A stretch of DNA of 64,000 nucleotides, from assembly GCA_002343325.1 (NCBI GenBank), contig DDSG01000075.1, positions 43,521-107,520 of the forward strand, written 5' to 3'. Source of the DNA: Phycisphaerales bacterium UBA2396. GTDB taxonomy: Bacteria > Planctomycetota > Phycisphaerae > Phycisphaerales > UBA1924. The notes under the pieces were generated by a model. It saw only the letters and a list, made by a program, of their open reading frames with translations, was not told where the DNA came from and did no database searches. Below, piece by piece: positions 27,305 through 36,145 of this stretch. Position numbers and translations under genes: made by a program. Numbering within the stretch: the stretch's first letter is position 1; every line of letters begins with the position of its first letter.

Positions 27305-28309
27305 ATGCATGCAACACTGCTGATCTCCCTCGCACTGCCCTTCGCCGCCACGTTCCAGCCCGTCCCACCAGACCTCACCACACCGCCGACCCCGCGCACC
27401 ACCCCCGACGACTCGCTCCAGCCCTGGCGAAGCGACCTGCGCTCCGCCTCGCTCCTCGGCGATTCCCAGCCCACCACGCTCTTCCACCTCTCCGCAGCCG
27501 CCGCCCCTTCCCTCGCCCGCGACTCCCGCGGCACCATCTACGCCGCCTTCCAGTGGTACCCCCAGTCCGAACCCGCCAACGCCGGCTCCATCGCCCTTCA
27601 ACGCTCCTTCGACAACGCCCGAGCCTGGACGCCCCCACGCGCCCTCTCCATCCGCAACCTCCCCGGCTCCCTGCTCCCCCCGACCGACCCCGTGCTCGCC
27701 GTGCTCCCCGACGATTCCCTCCGGCTCTACTTCCTCGCCGCCGACCGCGCAGATCCCAGAACACCCGCCCTGTACTCCGCCCTCTCCCGTGACGGCGGCG
27801 AGTCCTTCACCTTCGAGCCCGGACAGCGATTCCGCCCCGAACGCGGCTCCACCTGCGCCATCGCCCGACGCGACGCCCAGTGGCTCCTCATCGTCTCCGA
27901 CGCCGTCGGCCCCGTCCGCGCCACTTCCACCGACGGCCTCACCTTCACGCTCGCCGGACGCATCGACGCCAACGTTCAGGGCCAATGGACCGGCTCCCTC
28001 ATCGCCGATGGCGATGCCTTCACCTTCCTCGGACAATCCGGGAACGGCGGCGCCATCTGGCGCTCGACCTCCACCGACGGCAAGACGTGGTCCTCGCCCA
28101 CCTCTCTCGATCTTCGTGGCAGCAGACCAACCGCCGTCCGTCCAGAGGCCGGCCGCTGGTTCTTCCTCGTCTCCTCACTCCCTGCGCCCGTGCGCACAAC
28201 CCCGCCCGCCGAACCATCCATCCCCGGCCCGCCGCCCCGGACCATCCCCCTCGAACCCCCTGCAAAGCCCCGAGTCCCCGAGGTCCCGGGCCTCCCGCGG
28301 CCGCGATAG
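27305..28309 (+). CDS. Secreted BNR/Asp-box (sialidase-fold) protein
   Basis: A 334-aa protein with a short N-terminal signal (MHATLLISLALPFAATFQP). Asp-box-like repeats are visible (QRSFDNARAWTPP, SRDGGESFTFEPG, STDGLTFTLAG, STDGKTWSSP), as in six-bladed propellers of the sialidase superfamily. Catalytic Arg-triad residues are not convincingly placed, so it may be a non-enzymatic propeller. The C-terminal 40 residues are Pro-rich (PSIPGPPPRTIPLEPPAKP), possibly a wall-spanning linker. The SD GGAGTGATC lies before the ATG. Confidence 0.75.
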   Translation: MHATLLISLALPFAATFQPVPPDLTTPPTPRTTPDDSLQPWRSDLRSASLLGDSQPTTLFHLSAAAAPSLARDSRGTIYAAFQWYPQSEPANAGSIALQRSFDNARAWTPPRALSIRNLPGSLLPPTDPVLAVLPDDSLRLYFLAADRADPRTPALYSALSRDGGESFTFEPGQRFRPERGSTCAIARRDAQWLLIVSDAVGPVRATSTDGLTFTLAGRIDANVQGQWTGSLIADGDAFTFLGQSGNGGAIWRSTSTDGKTWSSPTSLDLRGSRPTAVRPEAGRWFFLVSSLPAPVRTTPPAEPSIPGPPPRTIPLEPPAKPRVPEVPGLPRPR

Positions 28310-28312
28310 GCT
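28307..28312 (+). promoter_or_regulatory. TAGGCT -10-like box, 6 nt before SDR gene start
   Basis: TAGGCT, TCGCGC, ATG, with no SD. It is one of the nine exact TANNNT-N6-start cases. The box overlaps the end of the preceding BNR gene (stop at 28307-28309). Confidence 0.45.
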
Positions 28313-28318
28313 TCGCGC

Positions 28319-29107
28319 ATGAACCTCGACCTCTCCGGCAAGCGGGCCATCGTCTGCGGCGCCTCCGCCGGCATCGGCAAAGCCTGCGCCTTTGAACTCG
28401 CCGCCCTCGGCGCGTCCGTCACCGTCGTCGCCCGCTCCGCCGACAAGCTCGCCGCCGTCGTCGCCGAACTGCCCCGTCCGCGCGCACAATCCCACGACGC
28501 TCTCACCGTCGATCTCGCCGACCCCGCAGCCGCGCGCACCGCCGCGCACGCTTGGATCGCCGCCCACGGCGCCTGCCACATCCTGGTCCTCAACACCGGT
28601 GGACCAGCACCCGGCCGTGCCATCGACACACCAGCCGACGCCTTCCGGCTCGGCTTCGAGAGCTTGCTCGCAACTCCCCACGAACTGGTGCGTGCCTTCG
28701 TCCCCGGCATGCGACGCGACGGCTACGGACGCATCATCATCATCGGCAGCACCAGCGTGAAGCAACCTATTCAGGGACTTGCTGTCTCGAACGCCGTTCG
28801 GGCCGCCACCGCGAACTGGGCGAAGACCCTCTCGCAGGAGTTGGGGGCCGAGGGCATCACGGTGAACAACGTCCTCCCCGGATACACCCGCACTGAGCGA
28901 CTGGGGGCGATTTTCCGAGCGCGGGCCGAGAAGGCCGGCGTCACCATCGAGCAGGCCGAGGCCGCCGCGATCGCGGATATCCCCGCGGGGAGATTCGGCG
29001 AAGCATCCGAGATCGCCGCCGCGGTCGGGTTTCTGGCGTCTCCGGCGGCGTCATACGTGAACGGGGTGAACCTCCCTGTTGATGGGGGACGCCTCGGCAC
29101 GCTTTGA
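28319..29107 (+). CDS. SDR-family oxidoreductase lacking the catalytic Tyr-Lys pair
   Basis: A 262-aa short-chain dehydrogenase/reductase fold. The NAD(P)-binding motif is present as CGASAGIGKACAFELAALGA, the NAG-type motif as LVLNTGGPAPG, and a Ser sits in IIIIGSTSVKQPIQ. Where the YxxxK catalytic motif should be, the protein reads LAVSNAVRAATANWAK, so Tyr is replaced by Ser and Lys by Arg. The C-terminus (PAGRFGEASEIAAAVGFLASPAASYVNGVNLPVDGG) is intact. A subgroup of SDRs with this substitution exists. Its reaction is not settled. It may bind a cofactor without classical catalysis. Confidence 0.88.
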   Translation: MNLDLSGKRAIVCGASAGIGKACAFELAALGASVTVVARSADKLAAVVAELPRPRAQSHDALTVDLADPAAARTAAHAWIAAHGACHILVLNTGGPAPGRAIDTPADAFRLGFESLLATPHELVRAFVPGMRRDGYGRIIIIGSTSVKQPIQGLAVSNAVRAATANWAKTLSQELGAEGITVNNVLPGYTRTERLGAIFRARAEKAGVTIEQAEAAAIADIPAGRFGEASEIAAAVGFLASPAASYVNGVNLPVDGGRLGTL

Positions 29108-29280
29108 ATCGCGGACCCCCGGACGCGGAACCGAAGGCCAGGATTACGTAGATTTTGCGCGTGCAGTGGGCGAGTGGTGTGGTATCATGCACCACGCACG
29201 AGGAGGTTGGCGGCGGCATCGAATTCGTATTTTGTTTGGCGTCTCGTCGTCCTGTGGCTCGTGTGAGGAAAGGAGTGATC

Positions 29281-30309
29281 ATGAAGCGTTTGGCACAATT
29301 GATCGTGACGGCGGCGGGTCTGGCGGCGGGCACGTCGGCGATGGGGCAGACCTACTTCGCGGTCGTGGAGAGCGGCTCGGACAAGGTCGTTCTTCTGAGC
29401 ACCGCGGACGGCAGCGTGGTGAATCCGCTGTGGATCGACCTCGTGCCGCAGGGCGCGTCGACCCCGATCGAAGCGCTCGTGGTGGGCAACGAAGTGTGGG
29501 TCAGCGACCAGTTGGCGGACGCGATCTTCATTTACACCCTTTCGGATCTTCCGCAGTACGTGACGACGATCCGCGGCGGGATGGACAACATCCGCGGCAT
29601 GGAGCACGTCAACGGCAAGGTCTACGTGACCAACGCCGGGAGCGGCAACGGGGCGACCGCCAACAGCATCGTGCGCATCGATGTGGCGACCCGCGCAATC
29701 GACGCGGTTTACCCCTCGGGCGACTTCTTTGACTTGATCTCGTACGGTGGAAACCTGCTCTGCTCGAACATCGGCTTGGATGACATCGAGATCCGCGATC
29801 TCACAGGCGGGCTCGTGCAGACGCTCGTCAACTCCGACGGCGTCAGCGGGATCGACTTCCCGCAGCAGATGATCGTGCTGCCGGACGGGAAGATCGCGGT
29901 CAGCAGCTTCTCGCCCCCGGACGGCTTGTACATCTACAACTCCAACGGCTCGCAGCACGCGTACTACGACACGACAGCGGGCGGACTCCGCGGCGTGGGC
30001 CTGCTCGACAACGGGTCGTTCATCATCACCAACGGGTCGGGCATTCACACGTTCGATCCCGCGACGGGCGGCGAGGCTCTCGTGGTCAACGGGCAGGGTC
30101 GGTTTGTGACGAAGGTCTCGATTCCGATCGGCTGTGCGGCGGACTTCGACGGCGACGGCTTCGTCGACTTCTTCGACTTTGACGCGTATGCACAGTGCTT
30201 CGAGGGCGGCACCTGCCCGCCCGGAAAGACGGCGGACTTCGACGATGACGGCTTCGTGGACTTCTTCGACTTTGACGCTTTCGTGGCGGCTTTCGAGGAA
30301 GGCTGCTGA
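29281..30309 (+). CDS. Secreted propeller-like protein with GC-dockerin tail
   Basis: A 342-aa protein with a signal peptide (LAQLIVTAAGLAAGTSAMG). Repeated blades such as FAVVESGSDKVVLLSTADGSVV, GKVYVTNAGSGNGATANSIVRID and GSFIITNGSGIHTFDPATGG suggest an NHL/YVTN-type beta-propeller of about 270 residues. The tail (ADFDGDGFVDFFDFDAYAQCFE, then DFDDDGFVDFFDFDAFVAAFEEGC) is the GC-dockerin module. The SD AAAGGAG lies 7 nt before the ATG at 29281. A G/C-rich hairpin terminator follows the gene. An extracellular role is inferred. The ligand is unknown. Confidence 0.88.
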   Translation: MKRLAQLIVTAAGLAAGTSAMGQTYFAVVESGSDKVVLLSTADGSVVNPLWIDLVPQGASTPIEALVVGNEVWVSDQLADAIFIYTLSDLPQYVTTIRGGMDNIRGMEHVNGKVYVTNAGSGNGATANSIVRIDVATRAIDAVYPSGDFFDLISYGGNLLCSNIGLDDIEIRDLTGGLVQTLVNSDGVSGIDFPQQMIVLPDGKIAVSSFSPPDGLYIYNSNGSQHAYYDTTAGGLRGVGLLDNGSFIITNGSGIHTFDPATGGEALVVNGQGRFVTKVSIPIGCAADFDGDGFVDFFDFDAYAQCFEGGTCPPGKTADFDDDGFVDFFDFDAFVAAFEEGC

Positions 30310-30366
30310 TCCGGGTCGCTCCCGAGAGGACAGACCGGGGGCGAGCATCTGGGTAGAGATTGATGA

Positions 30367-30402
30367 CGGCCGGGCGGCGCTTGCGTCGCCCGGCCGCTTT
30401 GT
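30367..30402 (+). terminator. Intrinsic terminator after GC-dockerin gene
   Basis: A perfect 10-bp stem (CGGCCGGGCG / CGCCCGGCCG) with a 10-nt loop, followed by CTTTGTT. Confidence 0.7.
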
Positions 30403-30473
30403 TATGCTGGGGTTGGCCCGTTCTGGGCCTGGCGGTCGGCGTTCGAGGCCGGATGAGCCGCCCGGGAGTCGCG

Positions 30474-31418
30474 ATGAACACAAGCAAGGGTCGGACGTGG
30501 TTCGGCGTGGGGCGTGGATTTACGTTGATCGAGCTGCTGGTCGTGATTGCGATCATCGCGCTGCTGATCGGCATCCTGCTTCCCCAGCTCAGCAAAGCGA
30601 GGACCGTGGCGCGTCGGCTGCAGGGGCAGGTCAATTTGGCGGGCAACGCCAAGTACATGGCGATGTACTCGAACGACTACAAGGACTCGCTGGTGAATCC
30701 GTTCCGCGCCGACGGATCGACGCAGGATTCCTGCTGGGTCTGGGTGCAGAACCAGCCGGGTTGGGGCTGGGCGTACGGGACGCCATACAGCCAGGCGGGC
30801 ACGGAAACGTTCGGGTACCACTGGGCGGCCCACATGTTCTTCCAGTGGAACTCCGATGAATCGCGCAACAAGACGCTGATTGACCCGGGCGATCAGGCGC
30901 TCAAGCGTTGGTTCGCGGAGAACAACGATTCCAACGCCCAGAACGACTACACCTGGATTTTCCCGGTGTCGTACTGGTATCCGCCGGTCTTCTGGCAGCG
31001 GCACGATCGGTTCACGTCTTCGTCCCGCACGGCGGCGAACAACGGGAACAAGTACCAGGTCAGGCGCCACAAGACGACCGACATTCTGTATCCCAACAAC
31101 AAAGTGTTGCTGTTTGTCAACAAGGACTACTACCAGAGGCAGGAGCTGATGTGGAACGACATCAACGCGTACACGGGCGTGGCGCTCGCGGATGCCTCGG
31201 CGCGGACGATCCGGATGCGCGACATCTACGAACGCACCGACGCCCCGGACGGCAACGACCGCACCCTGCTTCGCGCCCCCTCGGGTCTCTGGAACCCGGG
31301 CGAGACCGAAATGGACAATCGCTATCTGTACGGCGCACGCCAGGGGTTCTCGTGGACGTACGGCAACCCGGCGTTCTTCTGGGCGACTCGGGACGGGATC
31401 CGCGGGCGGGACTTCTGA
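30474..31418 (+). CDS. Prepilin-type N-terminal cleavage/methylation protein
   Basis: A 314-aa type II pseudopilin-like protein. The prepilin peptidase site is in GRGFTLIELLVVIAIIALLIGILLPQLSKAR, with Glu at position 5 after the cleavage Gly. The remaining globular region is aromatic-rich (SCWVWVQNQPGWGWAYGTPY, SYWYPPVFWQRHD), unlike GspG. Planctomycetes encode many such single pseudopilin-like genes, thought to be exported or assembled by a type II-like system. The ATG at 30474 is preceded by GGGAG. The small membrane protein follows within 15 bases. Confidence 0.88.
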   Translation: MNTSKGRTWFGVGRGFTLIELLVVIAIIALLIGILLPQLSKARTVARRLQGQVNLAGNAKYMAMYSNDYKDSLVNPFRADGSTQDSCWVWVQNQPGWGWAYGTPYSQAGTETFGYHWAAHMFFQWNSDESRNKTLIDPGDQALKRWFAENNDSNAQNDYTWIFPVSYWYPPVFWQRHDRFTSSSRTAANNGNKYQVRRHKTTDILYPNNKVLLFVNKDYYQRQELMWNDINAYTGVALADASARTIRMRDIYERTDAPDGNDRTLLRAPSGLWNPGETEMDNRYLYGARQGFSWTYGNPAFFWATRDGIRGRDF

Positions 31419-31430
31419 CGGGAGATGCCG

Positions 31431-31697
31431 ATGTTCAAGCGTGACGAGGGGGGCGATTCGGGGAAGAAGGTCAAGCTGATCGTCCTGGGCGTGGTCGTCG
31501 TGCTGGCGGCGGCGGTGTGGGGCTGGTCGCTCTTCGGCGGGGGCGGCACACCCACGGTGGATCCGGAGGTTCAGGCGAAGGCCGATGCGCTCAAGGAAGG
31601 GTACAAGCGCACGGGCGCGGGTCGTCCGCCGGAGGTGCAGGACGTGCCGCCGCCGGGGCCGCCCACAAGAGCGGCGCAGAAGGCAGGCCCAGGTTGA
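31431..31697 (+). CDS. Small single-pass membrane protein
   Basis: An 88-aa protein with a charged N-terminus, one membrane helix (KLIVLGVVVVLAAAVWGWSLF) and a Pro/Lys-rich tail (PPEVQDVPPPGPPTR). An upstream ATG at 31425 would add two residues, but GGGAG suits the ATG at 31431. It follows the pseudopilin by 12 bases and is probably co-transcribed with it, perhaps an accessory to the same assembly. No family was recognised. Confidence 0.65.
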   Translation: MFKRDEGGDSGKKVKLIVLGVVVVLAAAVWGWSLFGGGGTPTVDPEVQAKADALKEGYKRTGAGRPPEVQDVPPPGPPTRAAQKAGPG

Positions 31698-31761
31698 TGG
31701 TGTCGAAACTTGCGACGGTCTGCCGGTGTGCGCGTGCCCGGGCGGTCGCCGTCGTTGCGTG

Positions 31762-31767
31762 TAGACT
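31762..31767 (+). promoter_or_regulatory. TAGACT -10-like box, 6 nt before aminomuconate-semialdehyde dehydrogenase start
   Basis: TAGACT, CCTCGC, GTG, with no SD. It is the same TANNNT-N6 arrangement as at the head of the opposing kynurenine operon. No clear -35 was seen. Confidence 0.5.
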
Positions 31768-31773
31768 CCTCGC

Positions 31774-33240
31774 GTGAAAACGCGGCTCAATCTGATCGAC
31801 GGCCAGATGGCTTTGGCAACCAGCGGCGGCACCCTGCCGGTGTTCGAGGCGGCGACGGGGGCCGAGCACGGACGCGTCGTGGATTCGACGCCCGAGGATG
31901 TTTCGGCGGCGGTTCGGGCGGCGTCGCGGGCCTTTCCGGGTTGGTCGGCAACCCCGGCCGCGGAACGATCACGCGTGCTGCTGAAGCTGGCGGATCTGGT
32001 GGAGCGGGATCTGGACTTGCTGGCGGAGGCCGAGTCGCGGGACACGGGCAAGCCGATCGCGGTCTCGCGCGCGGTGGATATCCCGAGGTCCGCGGCGAAT
32101 CTCCGGTATTTCGCGACGGCGATCCTGCATGCGTCGGGCGAGTGCCACGACTTTGATGGTGGGGGGGTTCCGGGGGGTGTGGCGGCGCTGAACTACACGC
32201 TGCGTCGGCCTCGCGGGGTGGCCGGGTGCATCTCGCCGTGGAACCTGCCGCTCTATCTGTTCACATGGAAAGTTGCTCCCGCGCTGGCGACAGGGAACAC
32301 GGTGGTGGGCAAGCCCAGCGAGATCACGCCGACCACTGCGTCGATGCTGGCGGAGTTGTCGATCGAGGCAGGGTTGCCGGCGGGCGTGCTGAACGTGGTG
32401 CACGGGGCGGGAGCGCGGGCCGGGGCGGCGATCGTGGAGCATCCTGAGGTGCCGACGATCACGTTCACGGGAAGCACCGGGGTGGGACGGTGGATCGGAG
32501 AAACGTGCGGGCGGATGCTCAAGCGCTGCAGCCTCGAGCTGGGCGGAAAGAACGCGTTTGTCGTGTTCGAGGATGCGGATGTGGAGGCTTCGGCAGCGCT
32601 GGCGGCCCGGGCGGCGTTCAGCAACCAGGGGCAGATCTGTCTGTGCGGGTCGAGGCTGCTGGTGCACGAATCGGTGGCGGATCGCGTGATTTCGCGCGTC
32701 GTGGAGGCGGCGCGGGAATTGGTTGTGGGCGACCCGATGGATGCCGGAACGAATTTCGGCGCGATCACGAGCCGGGCGCAGTGGGAGAAGGTCGCCGGCT
32801 TGGTGGAGGAAGCGCGGGCGTCCGGCGGGCGCGTGCTGACGGGCGGACGTCGGCCGGGCGAGTTGTCCGCGCGGTGCCGGGAGGGGTGGTTCTACGAGCC
32901 GACGGTGATCGAGGGGCTCGATCCGGCGTGCCGCGTGGAGCGTGAGGAGATATTCGGCCCCGTGGTCACGGTGCAGCGGTTCCGGGATGAGGAGGCGGCG
33001 GTGAGGCTCGCGAACGCGACGGCGTACGGGCTTTCGGCGACGATCTGCACGCGGGACGTGTCGCGGGCGCACCGCGTCGCGGCGAGGCTCGAGGCGGGGG
33101 TGGTGTGGGTGAACTGCTGGATGGTGCGTGATCTGCGGACGCCGTTTGGGGGCATGAAGGAGAGCGGCGTAGGGCGAGAGGGCGGGCTCGAGGCGATCCG
33201 GTTCTTCACAGAGCCCAAGAACGTGTGCGTGCGGGTCTGA
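31774..33240 (+). CDS. nbaE: 2-aminomuconate-6-semialdehyde dehydrogenase
   Basis: A 488-aa NAD-dependent aldehyde dehydrogenase that oxidises 2-aminomuconate semialdehyde to 2-aminomuconate. The ALDH catalytic set is complete: Asn in SPWNLPLYLFTWKVAPAL, Gly-rich FTGSTGVG, Glu in LELGGKN and Cys in NQGQICLCGSR. The sequences around the Asn and Cys, the GNTVVGKPSEITP stretch and the C-terminal PFGGMKESGVGREGG look like the AMSDH/2-hydroxymuconate-semialdehyde type (ALDH8A1-like). It begins with GTG and heads a plus-strand operon with the RidA deaminase. It faces the kynurenine operon, so it takes the product of ACMS decarboxylase. Confidence 0.92.
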   Translation: MKTRLNLIDGQMALATSGGTLPVFEAATGAEHGRVVDSTPEDVSAAVRAASRAFPGWSATPAAERSRVLLKLADLVERDLDLLAEAESRDTGKPIAVSRAVDIPRSAANLRYFATAILHASGECHDFDGGGVPGGVAALNYTLRRPRGVAGCISPWNLPLYLFTWKVAPALATGNTVVGKPSEITPTTASMLAELSIEAGLPAGVLNVVHGAGARAGAAIVEHPEVPTITFTGSTGVGRWIGETCGRMLKRCSLELGGKNAFVVFEDADVEASAALAARAAFSNQGQICLCGSRLLVHESVADRVISRVVEAARELVVGDPMDAGTNFGAITSRAQWEKVAGLVEEARASGGRVLTGGRRPGELSARCREGWFYEPTVIEGLDPACRVEREEIFGPVVTVQRFRDEEAAVRLANATAYGLSATICTRDVSRAHRVAARLEAGVVWVNCWMVRDLRTPFGGMKESGVGREGGLEAIRFFTEPKNVCVRV

Positions 33241-33251
33241 GGAGGTGTGTG

Positions 33252-33695
33252 ATGACGACGATTCGATCCGGGTCGGCGGCGGAGCCTTTGGGTCCCTATG
33301 CGCATGCCCGGCGTGCGGGCGGGCTGTTGTTCCTGTCCGGGATTGGGCCGCGCACGCGGGGCAGCCGGGATATTCCGGGTGCGGTGGTCGATTCGAGCGG
33401 GCGGCTGGTCGAGTACTCGATCGAGGCCGAGATCCGCTCGTGCTTTGAGAATGTACGGATGATTCTCGAGGAAGCCGGCTGCGGGTGGAAGGACATCGTG
33501 GACGTCGCGGTGTATCTGACGGACATGAAGCGGGATTGGAAGGAATACAACCGGGTCTACGGCGAGTACTTTCCGCCGGGGAGCGAGACGCTGCCGACGC
33601 GGACCACGGTGGAGGTGTCGGCGTTGCCCACGGGCGGGAATACGCCGATCCATGTGGAGGTCAAGGTGGTGGCGTGTGTGCCGGGTGGTGCGTGA
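33252..33695 (+). CDS. nbaF: RidA/YjgF-family 2-aminomuconate deaminase
   Basis: A 147-aa RidA-fold protein. Family motifs are AARSGGLLFLSGIGPRT-like (read here as ARRAGGLLFLSGIGPR), FENVRMILEEAGCGWKDIV and LPTRTTVEVSALP, the last containing the Arg that binds the substrate carboxylate. In tryptophan and 2-nitrobenzoate catabolism RidA-type enzymes convert 2-aminomuconate to 4-oxalocrotonate and ammonia. Its position after the aminomuconate semialdehyde dehydrogenase supports this. A GGAGG lies 6 nt before the ATG at 33252. The next gene starts at a GTG overlapping this stop. Confidence 0.88.
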   Translation: MTTIRSGSAAEPLGPYAHARRAGGLLFLSGIGPRTRGSRDIPGAVVDSSGRLVEYSIEAEIRSCFENVRMILEEAGCGWKDIVDVAVYLTDMKRDWKEYNRVYGEYFPPGSETLPTRTTVEVSALPTGGNTPIHVEVKVVACVPGGA

Positions 33696-34111
33696 AGGTT
33701 CGGGTGGTGCGGTGCGAGTGCGGGTATGACCTGCGGGGTCTGGTCGGGCCGCCTTGGTCGTGCCCGGAGTGCGGGATCGTGACGCGCGGATGGTCGGACC
33801 TTGTGATCCGCGAGTCGCTGCGGCTTCGCGGCAGCGAGAGAGCGTTGGCGTGGTCCGGCCTCTCGCTGATGACGCTGGGGAGCGCGGCCGCCCCGTGGTT
33901 CCGCGTGGGCTGGCCCACGCTCGGAGCGCTCGGGCTCGCGGCGTTGGGGGTGCTGTGCTTCGCGAGTGCGATCACGGCATGGACGGTGCGAGATGAACGC
34001 GGATGGGCGAGGGCGATCGGCGTGATACCGATGCTGGTGGGAGCAGTCGCCGCGGGCGGGTACGTGTTCGGCGTCTTCGTGCTGTCACTGGTTGTGCGGG
34101 CGATCGCCTAA
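33692..34111 (+). CDS. Zinc-ribbon (CGYDLRG) small membrane protein
   Basis: A 139-aa protein starting at GTG, overlapping the deaminase stop. The N-terminus is a zinc ribbon (RCECGYDLRGL, then WSCPECG). Three hydrophobic segments follow (LGSAAAPWFRVGW, LGALGLAALGVLCFASAITAW, VLSLVV-type end). The ribbon is a recurring planctomycete type attached to membrane proteins of unknown role. It is the third gene of the aminomuconate operon, though nothing in the sequence links it to that pathway. Its stop abuts the stop of the convergent fusion gene. Confidence 0.8.
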   Translation: MKVRVVRCECGYDLRGLVGPPWSCPECGIVTRGWSDLVIRESLRLRGSERALAWSGLSLMTLGSAAAPWFRVGWPTLGALGLAALGVLCFASAITAWTVRDERGWARAIGVIPMLVGAVAAGGYVFGVFVLSLVVRAIA

Positions 34112-36133
34112 TCAGCCGCGCGGACGCAGCACCGCCCGGACCGGGCTCGCGTCGGCGTTCTGGAGTTTGAGCGGCGGGGCGGCCAGGTCGTACTCCCCAG
34201 GCGGCACATCGCGGAGCACCAGCCCCTCGAGGATCGCGATGCCGTGGCGGAGGATCGCCTTGTGCGCGGGAAGGTCCTTGGAGTCCTGCAGGTCGACGCT
34301 GGGCGTGTCGACGCCGATGGTGATGACGCCCCGGGCCGCGAGCGAGTCGACCAACTCGACCGAAAGACCTGCGAAATCGCTGTTCCATCGGTATGGGTCG
34401 GGGAAGGTGCCCGTCTTGAGAAGCACCCGCGGCGTGCGCACGCCGTCGAGCGACGGAAAGTCCGCGGGCGTCAGGCGTCGGCCTCTGGCGTCCGACGCGG
34501 GTTCGAGCACGGTGCACGGCCCCAGATAGTGCCGAAGTGGCATCGCGTCGATCCCGACGCCTCCCTCCGCCGCTATCGCGTAATGGTTCGAGCCGTCGGC
34601 GTGGCTGCCCAGGTGCACCGTCGTGCGGATCGTGCTCAGCGTGATGTTGGCGCCCTGCTCCGTGTCGAGGAGCACCTCGCGTGTGAAGGGGTTGTCGCCG
34701 GGCCAGACGGGCAGCCGCTCGCTGATCGCGGGTGAGAGGTCGTGGACTCTCTCGCCGGCACCATCCGCTGCAGGGCTCTTTCCCAGCAGCTCCGCCGCTG
34801 TGCGCTCGATTCGGGCCTTCCACGCCGGGCTCGACATATCGGCGTTGTGCATCGGCACGCGATCGACCACGCGGTCGATCAGCCGCGACAGCGCATCGCC
34901 ACGGCGCTTTGCCTCCGCATACGGCACGGTCGAGAACGACACCAGGTTGTACTGCGGCTGGCACTGCTCGGGAAGCGCGGCGTGCAGTGTCTGTTCCACC
35001 TTCTTGCGGTACAGGAATTCAGGCCGACCCACCTTGTCGCGCATCTCGATGAAGTTGTCGAGCGCCATGTCGGCGATCGCGTCGGCGTTGGGTTTGCGGG
35101 CGTGCTGATACGCGTCGAGCGCCGCGTCGATGCTGCCTGATGCGAGCCGCCCCACGAGATCCGCCGCGTCCTCGAACCCGCAATTGATCCCCTGCCCGTA
35201 GAACGGCACAATCGCGTGGGCGGCGTCGCCCAGCAGCACCGTCCGGTTGCGCACCCAGGGCCAGCACCGCACCGTCACCAGCGAACTCGTCGGATTCTGG
35301 ACGTAATCCTGCTCGAGCGTCGGCATCAGGGGCACGGCATCCGGGTACTGCGTCTCGAAGAACGATCGGACTTCCGCGGGCGTCCTGAGGTTGGCGAACG
35401 AGTGCTCGCCCTCGAAAGGCCAGAACAAGGTGCACGTGAACGAACCGTCACGGTTCGGCAGCGCGATCATCATCGACCCCCCGCGGGGCCAGATGTGCAG
35501 CGCCGCCGGATCGAGCTGGCCTTCCGAGGTTCCCGGCCCTGGCGGGATATGAAGCTCCTTGTATCCGTGCGCGAGGTATGACTGGGAATACTCGAAGCGG
35601 TCGGTCTTCTGCATCGCGCCCCGCACCGCCGAGAACGCGCCGTCCGCGCCGACGATCAGATCCGCCGTCGCGGTCACGCGTGTGCCGTCCGGCCTTTGGA
35701 ACGTCGCGGTGGTCGTCGCGAAGTCGACATCCGTGCACACATGATCGAAGTACATCGCCACGCCATCGAGCTTCGAGGCAGCGCCGATCAGCGTGAGGTT
35801 GAGCCCGCCCCGCGAGACGGAATTGATCGCATCATCCGGATTGTGGCTGTAGGGCTGAAAGACCGTCGCGCCCGACACGGGGTGGATCATGCGTCCGGGC
35901 ATCCGGATCAGGTCGCGCTCTCGCACAAGATCGGCGAGCCCGGCCGCCTCCAGACCCGCCAGCCCGCGGGCCGAGAGCGCGAGGTTGATCGACCGCCCGC
36001 CCTGGTAGCCTTTGGCCCGCGGATCGCCGCGCCGCTCGAACAGCGAGACGCGCCACCCAACGCGTGCGAAGAGCACCGCGAGCATCGAGCCCGCGAGTCC
36101 GTTCCCGACCAGAATGACGTGCGGTGTGGGCAT
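34112..36133 (-). CDS. kmo-kynB: Kynurenine 3-monooxygenase fused to KynB-type kynurenine formamidase
   Basis: A 673-aa single protein with two complete enzyme domains. Residues 1 to about 455 are an FAD monooxygenase of the KMO type: FAD motif GNGLAG at 10-15, GADGAFSAVR at 162-171 and LLGDAAHAIVPFYGQGINCGFED at about 300-322. Residues about 463-673 are a KynB/cyclase fold: VHDLSP, the metal motif HLGSHADGSNH at 507-517 (Pro of the family motif replaced), SKDLPAHK and DASPVRAVLRP at the end. The fusion would turn N-formylkynurenine into kynurenine and then 3-hydroxykynurenine. It is the last gene of the minus operon, 12 bases after kynureninase. Confidence 0.93.
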   Translation of the reverse strand: MPTPHVILVGNGLAGSMLAVLFARVGWRVSLFERRGDPRAKGYQGGRSINLALSARGLAGLEAAGLADLVRERDLIRMPGRMIHPVSGATVFQPYSHNPDDAINSVSRGGLNLTLIGAASKLDGVAMYFDHVCTDVDFATTTATFQRPDGTRVTATADLIVGADGAFSAVRGAMQKTDRFEYSQSYLAHGYKELHIPPGPGTSEGQLDPAALHIWPRGGSMMIALPNRDGSFTCTLFWPFEGEHSFANLRTPAEVRSFFETQYPDAVPLMPTLEQDYVQNPTSSLVTVRCWPWVRNRTVLLGDAAHAIVPFYGQGINCGFEDAADLVGRLASGSIDAALDAYQHARKPNADAIADMALDNFIEMRDKVGRPEFLYRKKVEQTLHAALPEQCQPQYNLVSFSTVPYAEAKRRGDALSRLIDRVVDRVPMHNADMSSPAWKARIERTAAELLGKSPAADGAGERVHDLSPAISERLPVWPGDNPFTREVLLDTEQGANITLSTIRTTVHLGSHADGSNHYAIAAEGGVGIDAMPLRHYLGPCTVLEPASDARGRRLTPADFPSLDGVRTPRVLLKTGTFPDPYRWNSDFAGLSVELVDSLAARGVITIGVDTPSVDLQDSKDLPAHKAILRHGIAILEGLVLRDVPPGEYDLAAPPLKLQNADASPVRAVLRPRG

Positions 36134-36145
36134 GCGTGCTCGGCC

